A stretch of 64,000 nucleotides of DNA from Winogradskyella aurantiaca. GTDB lineage: Bacteria; Bacteroidota; Bacteroidia; Flavobacteriales; Flavobacteriaceae. The DNA lies in assembly GCF_003362725.1 (NCBI RefSeq), contig NZ_QKTV01000002.1:186001-250000 (forward strand), in the 5' to 3' direction. Below, one piece after another: positions 26,058 through 34,914 of this stretch. Every line of letters begins with the position of its first letter. The first letter of the stretch is position 1. Below the pieces are notes generated by a model, which was not told the DNA's origin, made no database searches, and saw only the letters and a list, made by a program, of their open reading frames with translations. The translations under genes were made by a program, and so were the position numbers.

Positions 26058-27458
26058 ATGATGAAACTTATTTCAAAAACACTAACATTACTATCTATTT
26101 TTGTTTTGGTTTTAGGCTTAAATAGCTGTAGTAATGACGACGATGGTGGTGAGACACCAGCTGATCCACAAAATATCGTGGAGATTGCCTTAGACGATCC
26201 ACAATTAACATCTTTAGTTCAAGCTCTTCAAATTACTGGATTAACCAGTGTGCTGGAAGGACCTGGACCATTTACGGTATTGGCACCGACCAACGCTGCA
26301 TTCGCAGGCTTTTTAGGCGGTACTCCAATTGAAGATGTGGATCCTGACGATCTAGCAGCAATTTTATTAAACCATGTTATTTCAGGAAATTTTAGAGCCT
26401 CTGATTTAGTTGGTTTAGGAGAAGGTTATGTACCTGGATCCTCACCTAACGCGCAAGGCCTATTTGTTTCTATTTATTTTAATACCTCAAGTGGGGTACG
26501 GTTTAACGATGCAGGAAACGTTACTTCAGACGGAGCCGATATTACTGCATCTAATGGAACTATTCACAAAATTGACGCGGTTTTAGATCTTCCAGATATT
26601 GCAGATCATGTCATTGCCAATAGAAATTATACAACCTTACTTGCAGCTCTTGGAGAGGCAGGTTTGGTAGGAGCTGTCCAGGGTGAAGGACCATTAACGG
26701 TTTTGGCTCCTGATAACGATGCCTTTACAGCATTCTTAGGTGACGGTGTAGATCCTGAAGATGTTGACGATGCAACATTAGAAAATATATTATTGAATCA
26801 CGTATTAGGTGCGTCAATTACTTCTACAGACTTAGTTGACTTAGGGGCTGGCTATGCCACTACCCTTGCGCAAAATGCAGACGAAGACGTGCTAAGTTTA
26901 TATTTTAATACTTCTGAGGGGGTAAGCTTCAATGGAGTATCAACTGTTGAGGCTGCTGATATCGTTGCAACTAATGGAGTAATTCATGGTGTTAACGCAG
27001 TAATTGGGTTACCAACTATTGCAACTTTTGCAACTTCTAATCCAGCATTAAGTGGTTTAGTTGCTGCTATTACAAGAGCAGACGAAGGAACAAATAATAT
27101 TAATCTAGGGAATGTTATTTCGGACCCAACCATCGATCCTCTTACGGTATTCGCACCAGCGGATCCAGCTTTTGATGTATTGTTGAGTGATCTTGGTGTA
27201 AGCGGTTTAGATGAGGTTGACCCTGCCGCTGTTTACGATCTAATTTTATTACACATTACTGGTGGAAACGTAAGATCTACAGATTTACCAAGTAGTGGTA
27301 CCATACCAACACTAGGAGGAGATATTACTATTAACGGACTTGTACTAACTGATGGAGATGGCAATGATATTAATATCATAGCTGAGTTAGTAGACATACA
27401 GGCAGTTAATGGTGTTGTTCATGCGGTTGACTATGTTATTAGAGCAGCTGTAGAATAA
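26058..27458 (+). CDS. Lipoprotein with three FAS1 (fasciclin) domains
   Basis: 466 residues. Signal peptide with lipobox LNSC (Cys24), then SNDDDGG. Three FAS1 domains from about residues 40, 176 and 314, with PGPFTVLAPTNAAF and NGTIHKIDAV, then GPLTVLAPDNDAF and NGVIHGVNAV, then LTVFAPADPAF and NGVVHAVDYV. Domain 3 is closest to domains 2 and 4 of the neighbour (PTIATFATSNPAL). Paralogue of the upstream gene, with similar 5' DNA and a nearly identical 3' unit, but clearly diverged protein. Likely adhesion role by family. Confidence 0.93.
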   Translation: MMKLISKTLTLLSIFVLVLGLNSCSNDDDGGETPADPQNIVEIALDDPQLTSLVQALQITGLTSVLEGPGPFTVLAPTNAAFAGFLGGTPIEDVDPDDLAAILLNHVISGNFRASDLVGLGEGYVPGSSPNAQGLFVSIYFNTSSGVRFNDAGNVTSDGADITASNGTIHKIDAVLDLPDIADHVIANRNYTTLLAALGEAGLVGAVQGEGPLTVLAPDNDAFTAFLGDGVDPEDVDDATLENILLNHVLGASITSTDLVDLGAGYATTLAQNADEDVLSLYFNTSEGVSFNGVSTVEAADIVATNGVIHGVNAVIGLPTIATFATSNPALSGLVAAITRADEGTNNINLGNVISDPTIDPLTVFAPADPAFDVLLSDLGVSGLDEVDPAAVYDLILLHITGGNVRSTDLPSSGTIPTLGGDITINGLVLTDGDGNDINIIAELVDIQAVNGVVHAVDYVIRAAVE

Positions 27459-27467
27459 TTAAAGTTT

Positions 27468-27545
27468 GAAAATCGAGGCTGATTACCTCATTTTTATATT
27501 GATTGATTTAGTTAGTAAGAAACCCCTCGAATGAGGGGTTTTTTT
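27468..27545 (+). repeat. 78-nt 3' unit, copy B
   Basis: Matches 25849-25926 at 77 of 78 positions and starts 9 nt after the second FAS1 stop. The flanking DNA on both sides differs between copies, so the matching block has sharp edges. Confidence 0.92.
27520..27545 (+). terminator. Intrinsic terminator of the second FAS1 gene
   Basis: Arms AAACCCCTC (27520-27528) and GAGGGGTTT (27533-27541), loop GAAT, then T to 27545. Confidence 0.92.
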
Positions 27546-27604
27546 ATTACCTGTATTTCTGAGTAGCTTTGTATAGTGTACCAAATTAATCACGGTATTG
27601 ACTT

Positions 27605-28417
27605 ATGACACGTAAAGCACTTTTTGAATTTGAAGACTTTTCATGGTTACCTCAAACCGTCCGTAATGGCATTACCAAACTCTTACAAGTATTGCACGGC
27701 ATGCTGGGAACCAATGAGGTGCTAGCTAACCTAATTGAAGCGTGCAGAGTTAAGGTGCCTTTCAATCAAATTGTGGATCTGGGTTCTGGGTCTGGTGGGG
27801 CCATGCCCCAAGTATTGAAGCAACTCAACGGTCAATTATCTGAAAACAACCAGCTCACTTTAGTCCTAACAGATAAATTCCCCAACCAGACGGTGGTGGA
27901 TGACATTAACTCCTTAAATGATCCACAGCTCTCCTATTTCAACCAATCCATAGACGCTAAAGAAATTGACCATACTCCAAAAGGCTTAAAAACCATGATT
28001 GCCAGTTTTCATCATATGGATCCTGATACGGCCCGGAATATTTTAAAATCGGCCGAAACCAGCAAGGAGCCTCTCCTTATCTATGAGATTGCTGAAAACA
28101 ATGTACCTTTTCTACTTTGGTGTTTGCTCCTACCCTTATCCTTGGTCATACTCATCATCATGGCATTGGTGATGACACTTAAGGTAAGACCTCTTAGTCT
28201 TAAGCAGGTAATATTCACCTACCTCATACCTGTCATCCCTATCATATACGCCTGGGATGGTCAGGCCTCTTTAATGCGCACCTATACACTTAAGGACATA
28301 GAAGAGCTACTTGGTAACCAAAGACCTTCAGATTATATCTGGGACATACAACAAGCCAAAAAAGCCAACGGTAAAAAGGCAGGCTACTATGTATTTGGCT
28401 ACCCAAGTAACCCTTAA
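27605..28417 (+). CDS. Membrane-attached SAM-dependent methyltransferase-like protein
   Basis: 270 residues. Motif I IVDLGSGSGGAMPQVL, then LTLVLTDKFPN for the acidic loop, and MIASFHHMDPDTARNIL, a methyltransferase post-motif region. After the fold, two hydrophobic helices (about 171-193 FLLWCLLLPLSLVILIIMAL and 203-218 VIFTYLIPVIPIIYAW) and a C-terminal cytosolic tail (TYTLKDIEELLG). This membrane insertion after the Rossmann core is unusual. No partner gene is obvious; the substrate may be a lipid or quinone-like molecule, which is only a guess. Confidence 0.75.
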   Translation: MTRKALFEFEDFSWLPQTVRNGITKLLQVLHGMLGTNEVLANLIEACRVKVPFNQIVDLGSGSGGAMPQVLKQLNGQLSENNQLTLVLTDKFPNQTVVDDINSLNDPQLSYFNQSIDAKEIDHTPKGLKTMIASFHHMDPDTARNILKSAETSKEPLLIYEIAENNVPFLLWCLLLPLSLVILIIMALVMTLKVRPLSLKQVIFTYLIPVIPIIYAWDGQASLMRTYTLKDIEELLGNQRPSDYIWDIQQAKKANGKKAGYYVFGYPSNP

Positions 28418-28455
28418 AGACCTTTTAACAAGACGTTAAACTCTGTTATCTAGTG

Positions 28456-28491
28456 TTAAGGCATGCTGCTACTATGGACACGATGCCTTAA
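28456..28491. repeat. Perfect 9-bp inverted repeat
   Basis: TTAAGGCAT (28456-28464) and ATGCCTTAA (28483-28491) with an 18-nt loop. It lies in the 286-nt gap between the methyltransferase and the PKD gene. No T-run follows, so it is not a plain terminator; the 28555 hairpin is. It could be part of a small RNA or an operator. Confidence 0.5.
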
Positions 28492-28554
28492 GTTTGACTT
28501 GTCAATCAAAAAACAGTCATTAGGTTAGTCACTGATGCACAATCAAATCCAAAC

Positions 28555-28580
28555 AAGCCACCTCTGAGAGGTGGTTTTTT
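28555..28580 (+). terminator. Intrinsic terminator
   Basis: Arms CCACCTC (28558-28564) and GAGGTGG (28568-28574), three-base loop, then six T. It lies 138 nt past the methyltransferase stop, so the transcript may carry a long 3' region or an RNA. Confidence 0.85.
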
Positions 28581-28703
28581 GATGCTCTAATGAAAAAAAT
28601 TAGAAAAACACAACAAAACTTATAAAGCAGCCTTCTCCCCTTGGCTAGGTAAGGTGGGTTGATACTTGTCTATTTCATTTGAAAATTTTTCCTACATTTA
28701 CTT

Positions 28704-29723
28704 ATGATGAAAAATCTTACCTTGCTTTTAGTATTACTTACAGCCTCAATATGTAGAGCTCAAAATCACGACGAAACCGAACTGTCTTGTTTTACAATTA
28801 AAGGCCAAGATTCCATTAGGTCAGGTCAAACCATTAAATTCAATAATTGCTCAAAAGAATCCTACTTTTTCTATTGGGATTTTGACGATGGTAATTACTC
28901 ATTTGAACAACATCCGTCTCATAGATTCAGGGAGGCTAAAATCCATAGTGTAACACTTTCAGTGCAAAAAGAGGAATTCAGGGATTTAAATGAAGACGGA
29001 GAAATTAATTTTAAAGATTTTCACAATGCCGTTACTTCATCAAAATTAATTCAAGTTACCCCTAAAGATAATATGGATTATGACCTGTGGTTGTTTGAGG
29101 GAAATGGTTTTAATGAAAATTCTTATCACAATGACTGGAATACTTCTCGAATAGAGTTTAGTGATTCGACTTTAATATCTGACGGGATTTACGAAAACTC
29201 AGGAGATTTTGAAGCAGAAAGGGCCATTGTTAGAACTCAAGGTTTATCTTTTGAAACACATAGTTTAGCAATCAAATTCAAACCAAATTTTGACTGGCAT
29301 GCCAATTCACCTCGATCCCAACCAATACTTGTTGGCGGTCGATCTTACAGATGGCTTCGTATAAATTTGAATAAATCGAACAAAATCCAGCTCTCCTTCA
29401 ATGGTAATGTACGTTTTTCTATCCCAAATAAAGGGCTTGAGATCAATAATCTTACTATCAAACCAGACTCGTTCAATCTACTATATCTTTCATGGGATAT
29501 TCCTAATCATAAGGTATCAATTGCGGTTAATGATGAAGAACCAACTATTATTGATATACCTAGTGATTTTTACTTTCCAAGAGAATGGCGATCTGCTAAA
29601 AACTTGACAATTCAAGACTATTCATCAGGTCAGGCATTTAAAGGCGAGGTTGATTTTGTTTTTAGTGCCAATAAATGCATGAACCCTAGTGAAATCAACA
29701 AAATTCTGAATTCATATAAATGA
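28704..29723 (+). CDS. Secreted protein with PKD-like domain, EF-hand-like loop and LamG-like region
   Basis: 339 residues, signal peptide 1-20 (LTLLLVLLTASICRAQ). Residues 28-120 look like a PKD domain (FYWDFDDGNYSFEQHPSHRF), into which a complete calcium-loop pattern is set: Asp94, Asn96, Asp98, Gly99, Glu100, Asp105 (DLNEDGEINFKD). Residues 150-335 have the strand pattern of a LamG/concanavalin-like jelly roll (LYLSWDIPNHKVSIAVND). Two Cys (29, 50) could form a disulfide. Not recognised as a named protein; it resembles surface carbohydrate-binding or adhesion proteins. It overlaps the next gene by 4 nt. Confidence 0.72.
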   Translation: MMKNLTLLLVLLTASICRAQNHDETELSCFTIKGQDSIRSGQTIKFNNCSKESYFFYWDFDDGNYSFEQHPSHRFREAKIHSVTLSVQKEEFRDLNEDGEINFKDFHNAVTSSKLIQVTPKDNMDYDLWLFEGNGFNENSYHNDWNTSRIEFSDSTLISDGIYENSGDFEAERAIVRTQGLSFETHSLAIKFKPNFDWHANSPRSQPILVGGRSYRWLRINLNKSNKIQLSFNGNVRFSIPNKGLEINNLTIKPDSFNLLYLSWDIPNHKVSIAVNDEEPTIIDIPSDFYFPREWRSAKNLTIQDYSSGQAFKGEVDFVFSANKCMNPSEINKILNSYK

Positions 29724-30145
29724 AGTATTTAGTCTTCTGGGGGTTGGCCAGCATTAGTACCCTTTTAGTTCAAGGGCAAAATGACATTGAAATAAACAGC
29801 CTAAATGATAAACGCCTTATCCATGTTTTAAACAGTTCAGAGTTACTAGATGAAAACCGGGATTTCTATTTAGGTGTTAGAATTTATGCCATCGATAATG
29901 GCACAGCTAGTGCTGGATTTGCAAGTTCTGAGGTATCACACAGTCTATTATTTGCCATTACAGAATTTGACGAACAGCCCAAGCAAAGCCTATTTGAAGT
30001 AGGCCCCTTTCTTAATCCTAAATTCCTAGCTTGGGGTCATCAAGATGAACAGACCAAAGAATTTAGTATCGAACATGGTTTGGCTAAGAATCGGCAGGTA
30101 CTATACTTTAAGGCCAGTATTGATGCGATTGTTGAAATTAAATAG
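29720..30145 (+). CDS. Small secreted protein of unknown function
   Basis: 141 residues, signal peptide 1-19 (MKYLVFWGLASISTLLVQG). The rest looks strand-rich (DFYLGVRIYAIDNGTASAGF, LLFAITEFDE, VLYFKASIDAIVEIK). No cysteine, no recognised domain. The ATG overlaps the TGA of the PKD gene (ATGA), so the two are co-translated and probably act together. Novel pair as far as I can tell by eye. Confidence 0.7.
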   Translation: MKYLVFWGLASISTLLVQGQNDIEINSLNDKRLIHVLNSSELLDENRDFYLGVRIYAIDNGTASAGFASSEVSHSLLFAITEFDEQPKQSLFEVGPFLNPKFLAWGHQDEQTKEFSIEHGLAKNRQVLYFKASIDAIVEIK

Positions 30146-30171
30146 CATCAAATTATAACATATTAAAAACG

Positions 30172-30196
30172 AAAAAGCCACCGCAAGAGTGGCTTT
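30172..30196 (-). terminator. Terminator of yidC (minus strand)
   Basis: Arms AAAGCCAC and GTGGCTTT (30174-30181 and 30189-30196), seven-base loop; on the minus strand it is followed by a T-run. It also stands between the convergent small secreted gene and yidC. Confidence 0.75.
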
Positions 30197-30213
30197 GTAA
30201 TTCTATATAGCGT

Positions 30214-32133
30214 TTAGCGCTTCTTTTTACCTTTTTGATTCTGTTGCAGTTTTTGCTGCTGCTCCGCTTGTTCCATCATCTCCTTCATTTTTCGCTGGAA
30301 GCGATTTTCTTTCTTAGGCTTGGCCTTACTCACCTCAATCTTAGCAAGCACCTTATCTTCATCGATAATGTAGTTTTTGATGACTAGCATGATACCAATG
30401 GAAATCAAGTTGGAAATAAAGTAGTACAAACTCAATCCAGAGGCATAGTTATTAAAGAAAACCAACATTAATAAAGGTGAGAAATAAATCATGTATTTCA
30501 TCATCTTGGTCATGTCTGGCATCCCTTCCTGAGTTGGTTGTGCCTGTACCTGCTGTCCAGTGGTCATTTTCATATAGAAGAAAATAGCAACGGCTGCTAA
30601 TATTGGGAACAAACTTACGTGGTCCCCATAGAATGGGATATGGAAGGGCAGCTCCAATACGGTATCGTAGGAACTTAAATCGTCCGCCCATAAGAAACTC
30701 TTTTGTCGTAAATCAAAAGCCGATGGGAAGAACATAAACAAGGCATAGAACACTGGGATCTGCATTAAGCCTGGTAAACAACCACTCAAGGGGCTAGCAC
30801 CCGCCTTACTTTGCAAAGCCATAGTTTCCTGCTGTGCCTTTAGCTTGTTGTCTTTGTACTTTTCTCTAATAGCATCCAGCTCTGGCTTTAAAATACGCAT
30901 CTTGGCCTGAGACAAGAATTGTTTGTACTGCACAAAAGACAGTAAGAGCTTCACCAGAATGGTCATAACAATAATGGCAATACCATAAGGCAGGAAGCCA
31001 CTTAACCATGAGAATAATGGGATGAAGACGGCTTTATTAATCCACCCAAAAATGCCCCAACCAAATGGTATACTTTTCTCCAAACCACGGTCGTATTGCT
31101 TTAAAACCTTAGCGTCCGTTGGCCCGTAGTACAGCCCTAACTTGGTATCCAAACCACCATTTCTAAACTCTAATGGTAATTTGGCAGTGTACATTTTTGT
31201 GTAAACCGTGTCCACTTCCTCATCCTCAACCAAATCCTGAGAGGTCATGGCCACCTCCTTAAAGGTATTTTCAGCGACTAGAATGGAACTAAAAAAGTGC
31301 TGTCTAAAAGAGAACCAGGACACATCTGTTTCAATCTCATCGTCATCCCCCATCTGCCCCAACTTATCCACCTTATCGCTATCGTGCAAATAGGTTAAAC
31401 GGGTATAGCGGTTTTCATAGGTGATACTTTTATCATTGCGAAAGCCCTTTTGCGCCCATTCCAGATTAATTGCTTGAGAGGTATTAAACACTCCATCAAG
31501 CCCTTGAGATCTGATAGAGAAATCGATCATGTAATCCCCTGGCTTTAACTCGTATCGGTATTCTAAATAGGCAGATTCGGACACCTTAAGTTTCATAGAA
31601 ACCACCGTACTACCTGATTGCTCGGTTACAGTTGGCTGAAAGAAAAGGTCCTGTGTGTTGAGTGTACGGTTATCGGAAGTCCCAAAATTGATATTGAAAT
31701 TGGAATTTCCATCCTTTACCAAATAAATAGGCGCCGCATCATAATCTACAAATTCCTTGAGGCGCACTTCAGCTAAATGACCTCCCTTATTATTAAATTT
31801 TAATTCAAAAACATCGGTCTCCACTGTGGTTTGCACATCTTTGGCGCTTGATAGCGTAGATGAATATCCAAAGGCCCCCAATTTATTTTGTATGGCTGCT
31901 CGCTGAACCGAGTCCATGGCACCGTTATTTGAGAAATCGGCGGCTGTTGTCTGCTTGACCTCCTGTGATGCCTCTTTAGCTTTTTGCTCAACAGCCAGTT
32001 GCTCTTGTTCGGCTTGCTTTTGGGCTTCTATCTCTTCAGGACTTGGTGCCTGTTGGTACATAATCCAGATAAGGATTCCAAAAATCAATATGAATCCTAT
32101 TACTGAATTTAAGTCTAGTTTCTTTTCTTCCAT
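30214..32133 (-). CDS. yidC: Membrane protein insertase YidC
   Basis: Inserts and folds inner-membrane proteins, alone or with SecYEG. 639 residues from ATG 32133 (MEEKKLDLNSVIGFILIF); an in-frame TTG 6 nt upstream is not needed. N-terminal helix, large periplasmic beta domain (about 90-370), then the conserved five-helix core with FGWGIFGWINKAVFIPLF, QIPVFYALFMFF and ASGLSLYYFISNL. C-terminal basic tail rich in Lys/Gln (QQKLQQNQKGKKKR), which likely contacts ribosomes. It follows pyrG by 84 nt on the same strand. Confidence 0.96.
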   Translation of the reverse strand: MEEKKLDLNSVIGFILIFGILIWIMYQQAPSPEEIEAQKQAEQEQLAVEQKAKEASQEVKQTTAADFSNNGAMDSVQRAAIQNKLGAFGYSSTLSSAKDVQTTVETDVFELKFNNKGGHLAEVRLKEFVDYDAAPIYLVKDGNSNFNINFGTSDNRTLNTQDLFFQPTVTEQSGSTVVSMKLKVSESAYLEYRYELKPGDYMIDFSIRSQGLDGVFNTSQAINLEWAQKGFRNDKSITYENRYTRLTYLHDSDKVDKLGQMGDDDEIETDVSWFSFRQHFFSSILVAENTFKEVAMTSQDLVEDEEVDTVYTKMYTAKLPLEFRNGGLDTKLGLYYGPTDAKVLKQYDRGLEKSIPFGWGIFGWINKAVFIPLFSWLSGFLPYGIAIIVMTILVKLLLSFVQYKQFLSQAKMRILKPELDAIREKYKDNKLKAQQETMALQSKAGASPLSGCLPGLMQIPVFYALFMFFPSAFDLRQKSFLWADDLSSYDTVLELPFHIPFYGDHVSLFPILAAVAIFFYMKMTTGQQVQAQPTQEGMPDMTKMMKYMIYFSPLLMLVFFNNYASGLSLYYFISNLISIGIMLVIKNYIIDEDKVLAKIEVSKAKPKKENRFQRKMKEMMEQAEQQQKLQQNQKGKKKR

Positions 32134-32217
32134 GTTCAAAAATTAACGCTGCAATAACTTACAGCCAAGCTATCTCGCTTTGGTCTTCTGTACTCAAGAA
32201 GCCTACCAAGATATAAA

Positions 32218-33858
<1,641 letters not shown>

Positions 33859-33872
33859 TTATTAAACGCAGG

Positions 33873-33880
33873 CAAATTTA
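33873..33880 (-). promoter_or_regulatory. -7 box of pyrG
   Basis: TAAATTTG on the minus strand, 20 nt before the ATG at 33852. No -33 TTTG at the usual distance. Confidence 0.55.
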
Positions 33881-33949
33881 CAAAATTAAACGAGTAATAG
33901 CGCTTTTTTCAAGCTTAGTTACCCACGAAAAATAAAGGATTAATTGCAA

Positions 33950-34516
33950 TTAGGAAGTACCCACGGATATATAAGGGCTGGTATAGGCTTCCAGAGCTTT
34001 GAGTGCTTCTGTTACATCCTTTTCCCAGCGGCGTTGTGCCTCTACATTAATGGAATGGTTGGTTTCACGATCATATAGATTTTGCATTTTATCCATATCC
34101 ATATTGATGCGATTGTGAATTTGTTGCACCCGGCGTTTCAGGTTATTGGTGATGCGCAACTCACTGAGCTCTTTTCTGAGCATCCGCGCAAACAACTCGG
34201 TGATATCAAAATGCAGCTGTTCGTGCCCTAAAATATAATTGGTCTCACGATCTTGTTTTACCCAGGACTTATCTGGATAGAAATGGGCATAGACCTCCGC
34301 ACTAAAACTAACAATAAGGTTGTTGGTTTGTTTAACTGAATAGCCAAATGTTAATCCAGAGGCAGTTAAAGCCACCGCTTGCATCTTTTCATTGGGAGTG
34401 GCCTTAAAATTGGCCCAAACCAGTGAATCTGTTGCACTCCAGGCAATCATTTCCTGGGCCGGCAGGGGTGTCCACAACAACAGTAGGATCAAACTTGTTT
34501 GAAGAAAGCCTTTCAT
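33950..34516 (-). CDS. DUF922-type secreted zinc-metalloprotease-like protein
   Basis: 188 residues with a signal peptide (GFLQTSLILLLLWTPLPAQ). The HEQLHFDITE motif near residue 98 gives an HExxH zinc site, as in DUF922. Around it are KATPNEKM, WVKQDRETNYILG and two long basic helices. Whether it is an active protease is not shown. Start overlaps the OsmC stop by 4 nt (ATGA), so it is the last gene of the guaA-side run. Confidence 0.82.
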   Translation of the reverse strand: MKGFLQTSLILLLLWTPLPAQEMIAWSATDSLVWANFKATPNEKMQAVALTASGLTFGYSVKQTNNLIVSFSAEVYAHFYPDKSWVKQDRETNYILGHEQLHFDITELFARMLRKELSELRITNNLKRRVQQIHNRINMDMDKMQNLYDRETNHSINVEAQRRWEKDVTEALKALEAYTSPYISVGTS

Positions 34517-34914
34517 TTCCAGTTGAACTGAATGTCTTTTTTAATGTCTGGGTGCAAACTGTAATGAACAGGACAAGTATGTCCTGTGCGTTCCAAAATA
34601 GTACGTTGCTTTTCATCCACCGCAAGATTCATATGCAGTACCACCTTAATTTCCGAAATCCGTCTTGGATTACTTGCCATGACCTTAGTCACCTCCGCCG
34701 TACTACCATCTAACTTAAGATCCATATCCCGGGCTTTAATCCCCATAACTGTTAACATACAACTTGCCAGGGCTGTGGCCACAGTATCTGTTGGTGAAAA
34801 GGCTTCTCCTTTTCCATTATTATCCGTAGGAGCATCTGTAATAAAGGTATTAGACGATTTAAGATGTTCGCATTCTGTTCTTAGATCTGATAAGTATGTT
34901 ACTCTAGATGTCAT
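34513..34914 (-). CDS. OsmC-family peroxiredoxin-like protein
   Basis: 133 residues. Both redox Cys of the family are present, in LASCMLTVMGIKA and HTCPVHYSL. OsmC proteins reduce organic peroxides using bacillithiol-like or lipoyl cofactors. It overlaps genes on both sides by 4 nt (34513-34516 and 34911-34914), so the DUF922, OsmC and LysM genes are tightly coupled. No signal peptide: cytosolic. The nearby bshC supplies a thiol that may serve it, an inference from the window only. Confidence 0.9.
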   Translation of the reverse strand: MTSRVTYLSDLRTECEHLKSSNTFITDAPTDNNGKGEAFSPTDTVATALASCMLTVMGIKARDMDLKLDGSTAEVTKVMASNPRRISEIKVVLHMNLAVDEKQRTILERTGHTCPVHYSLHPDIKKDIQFNWK

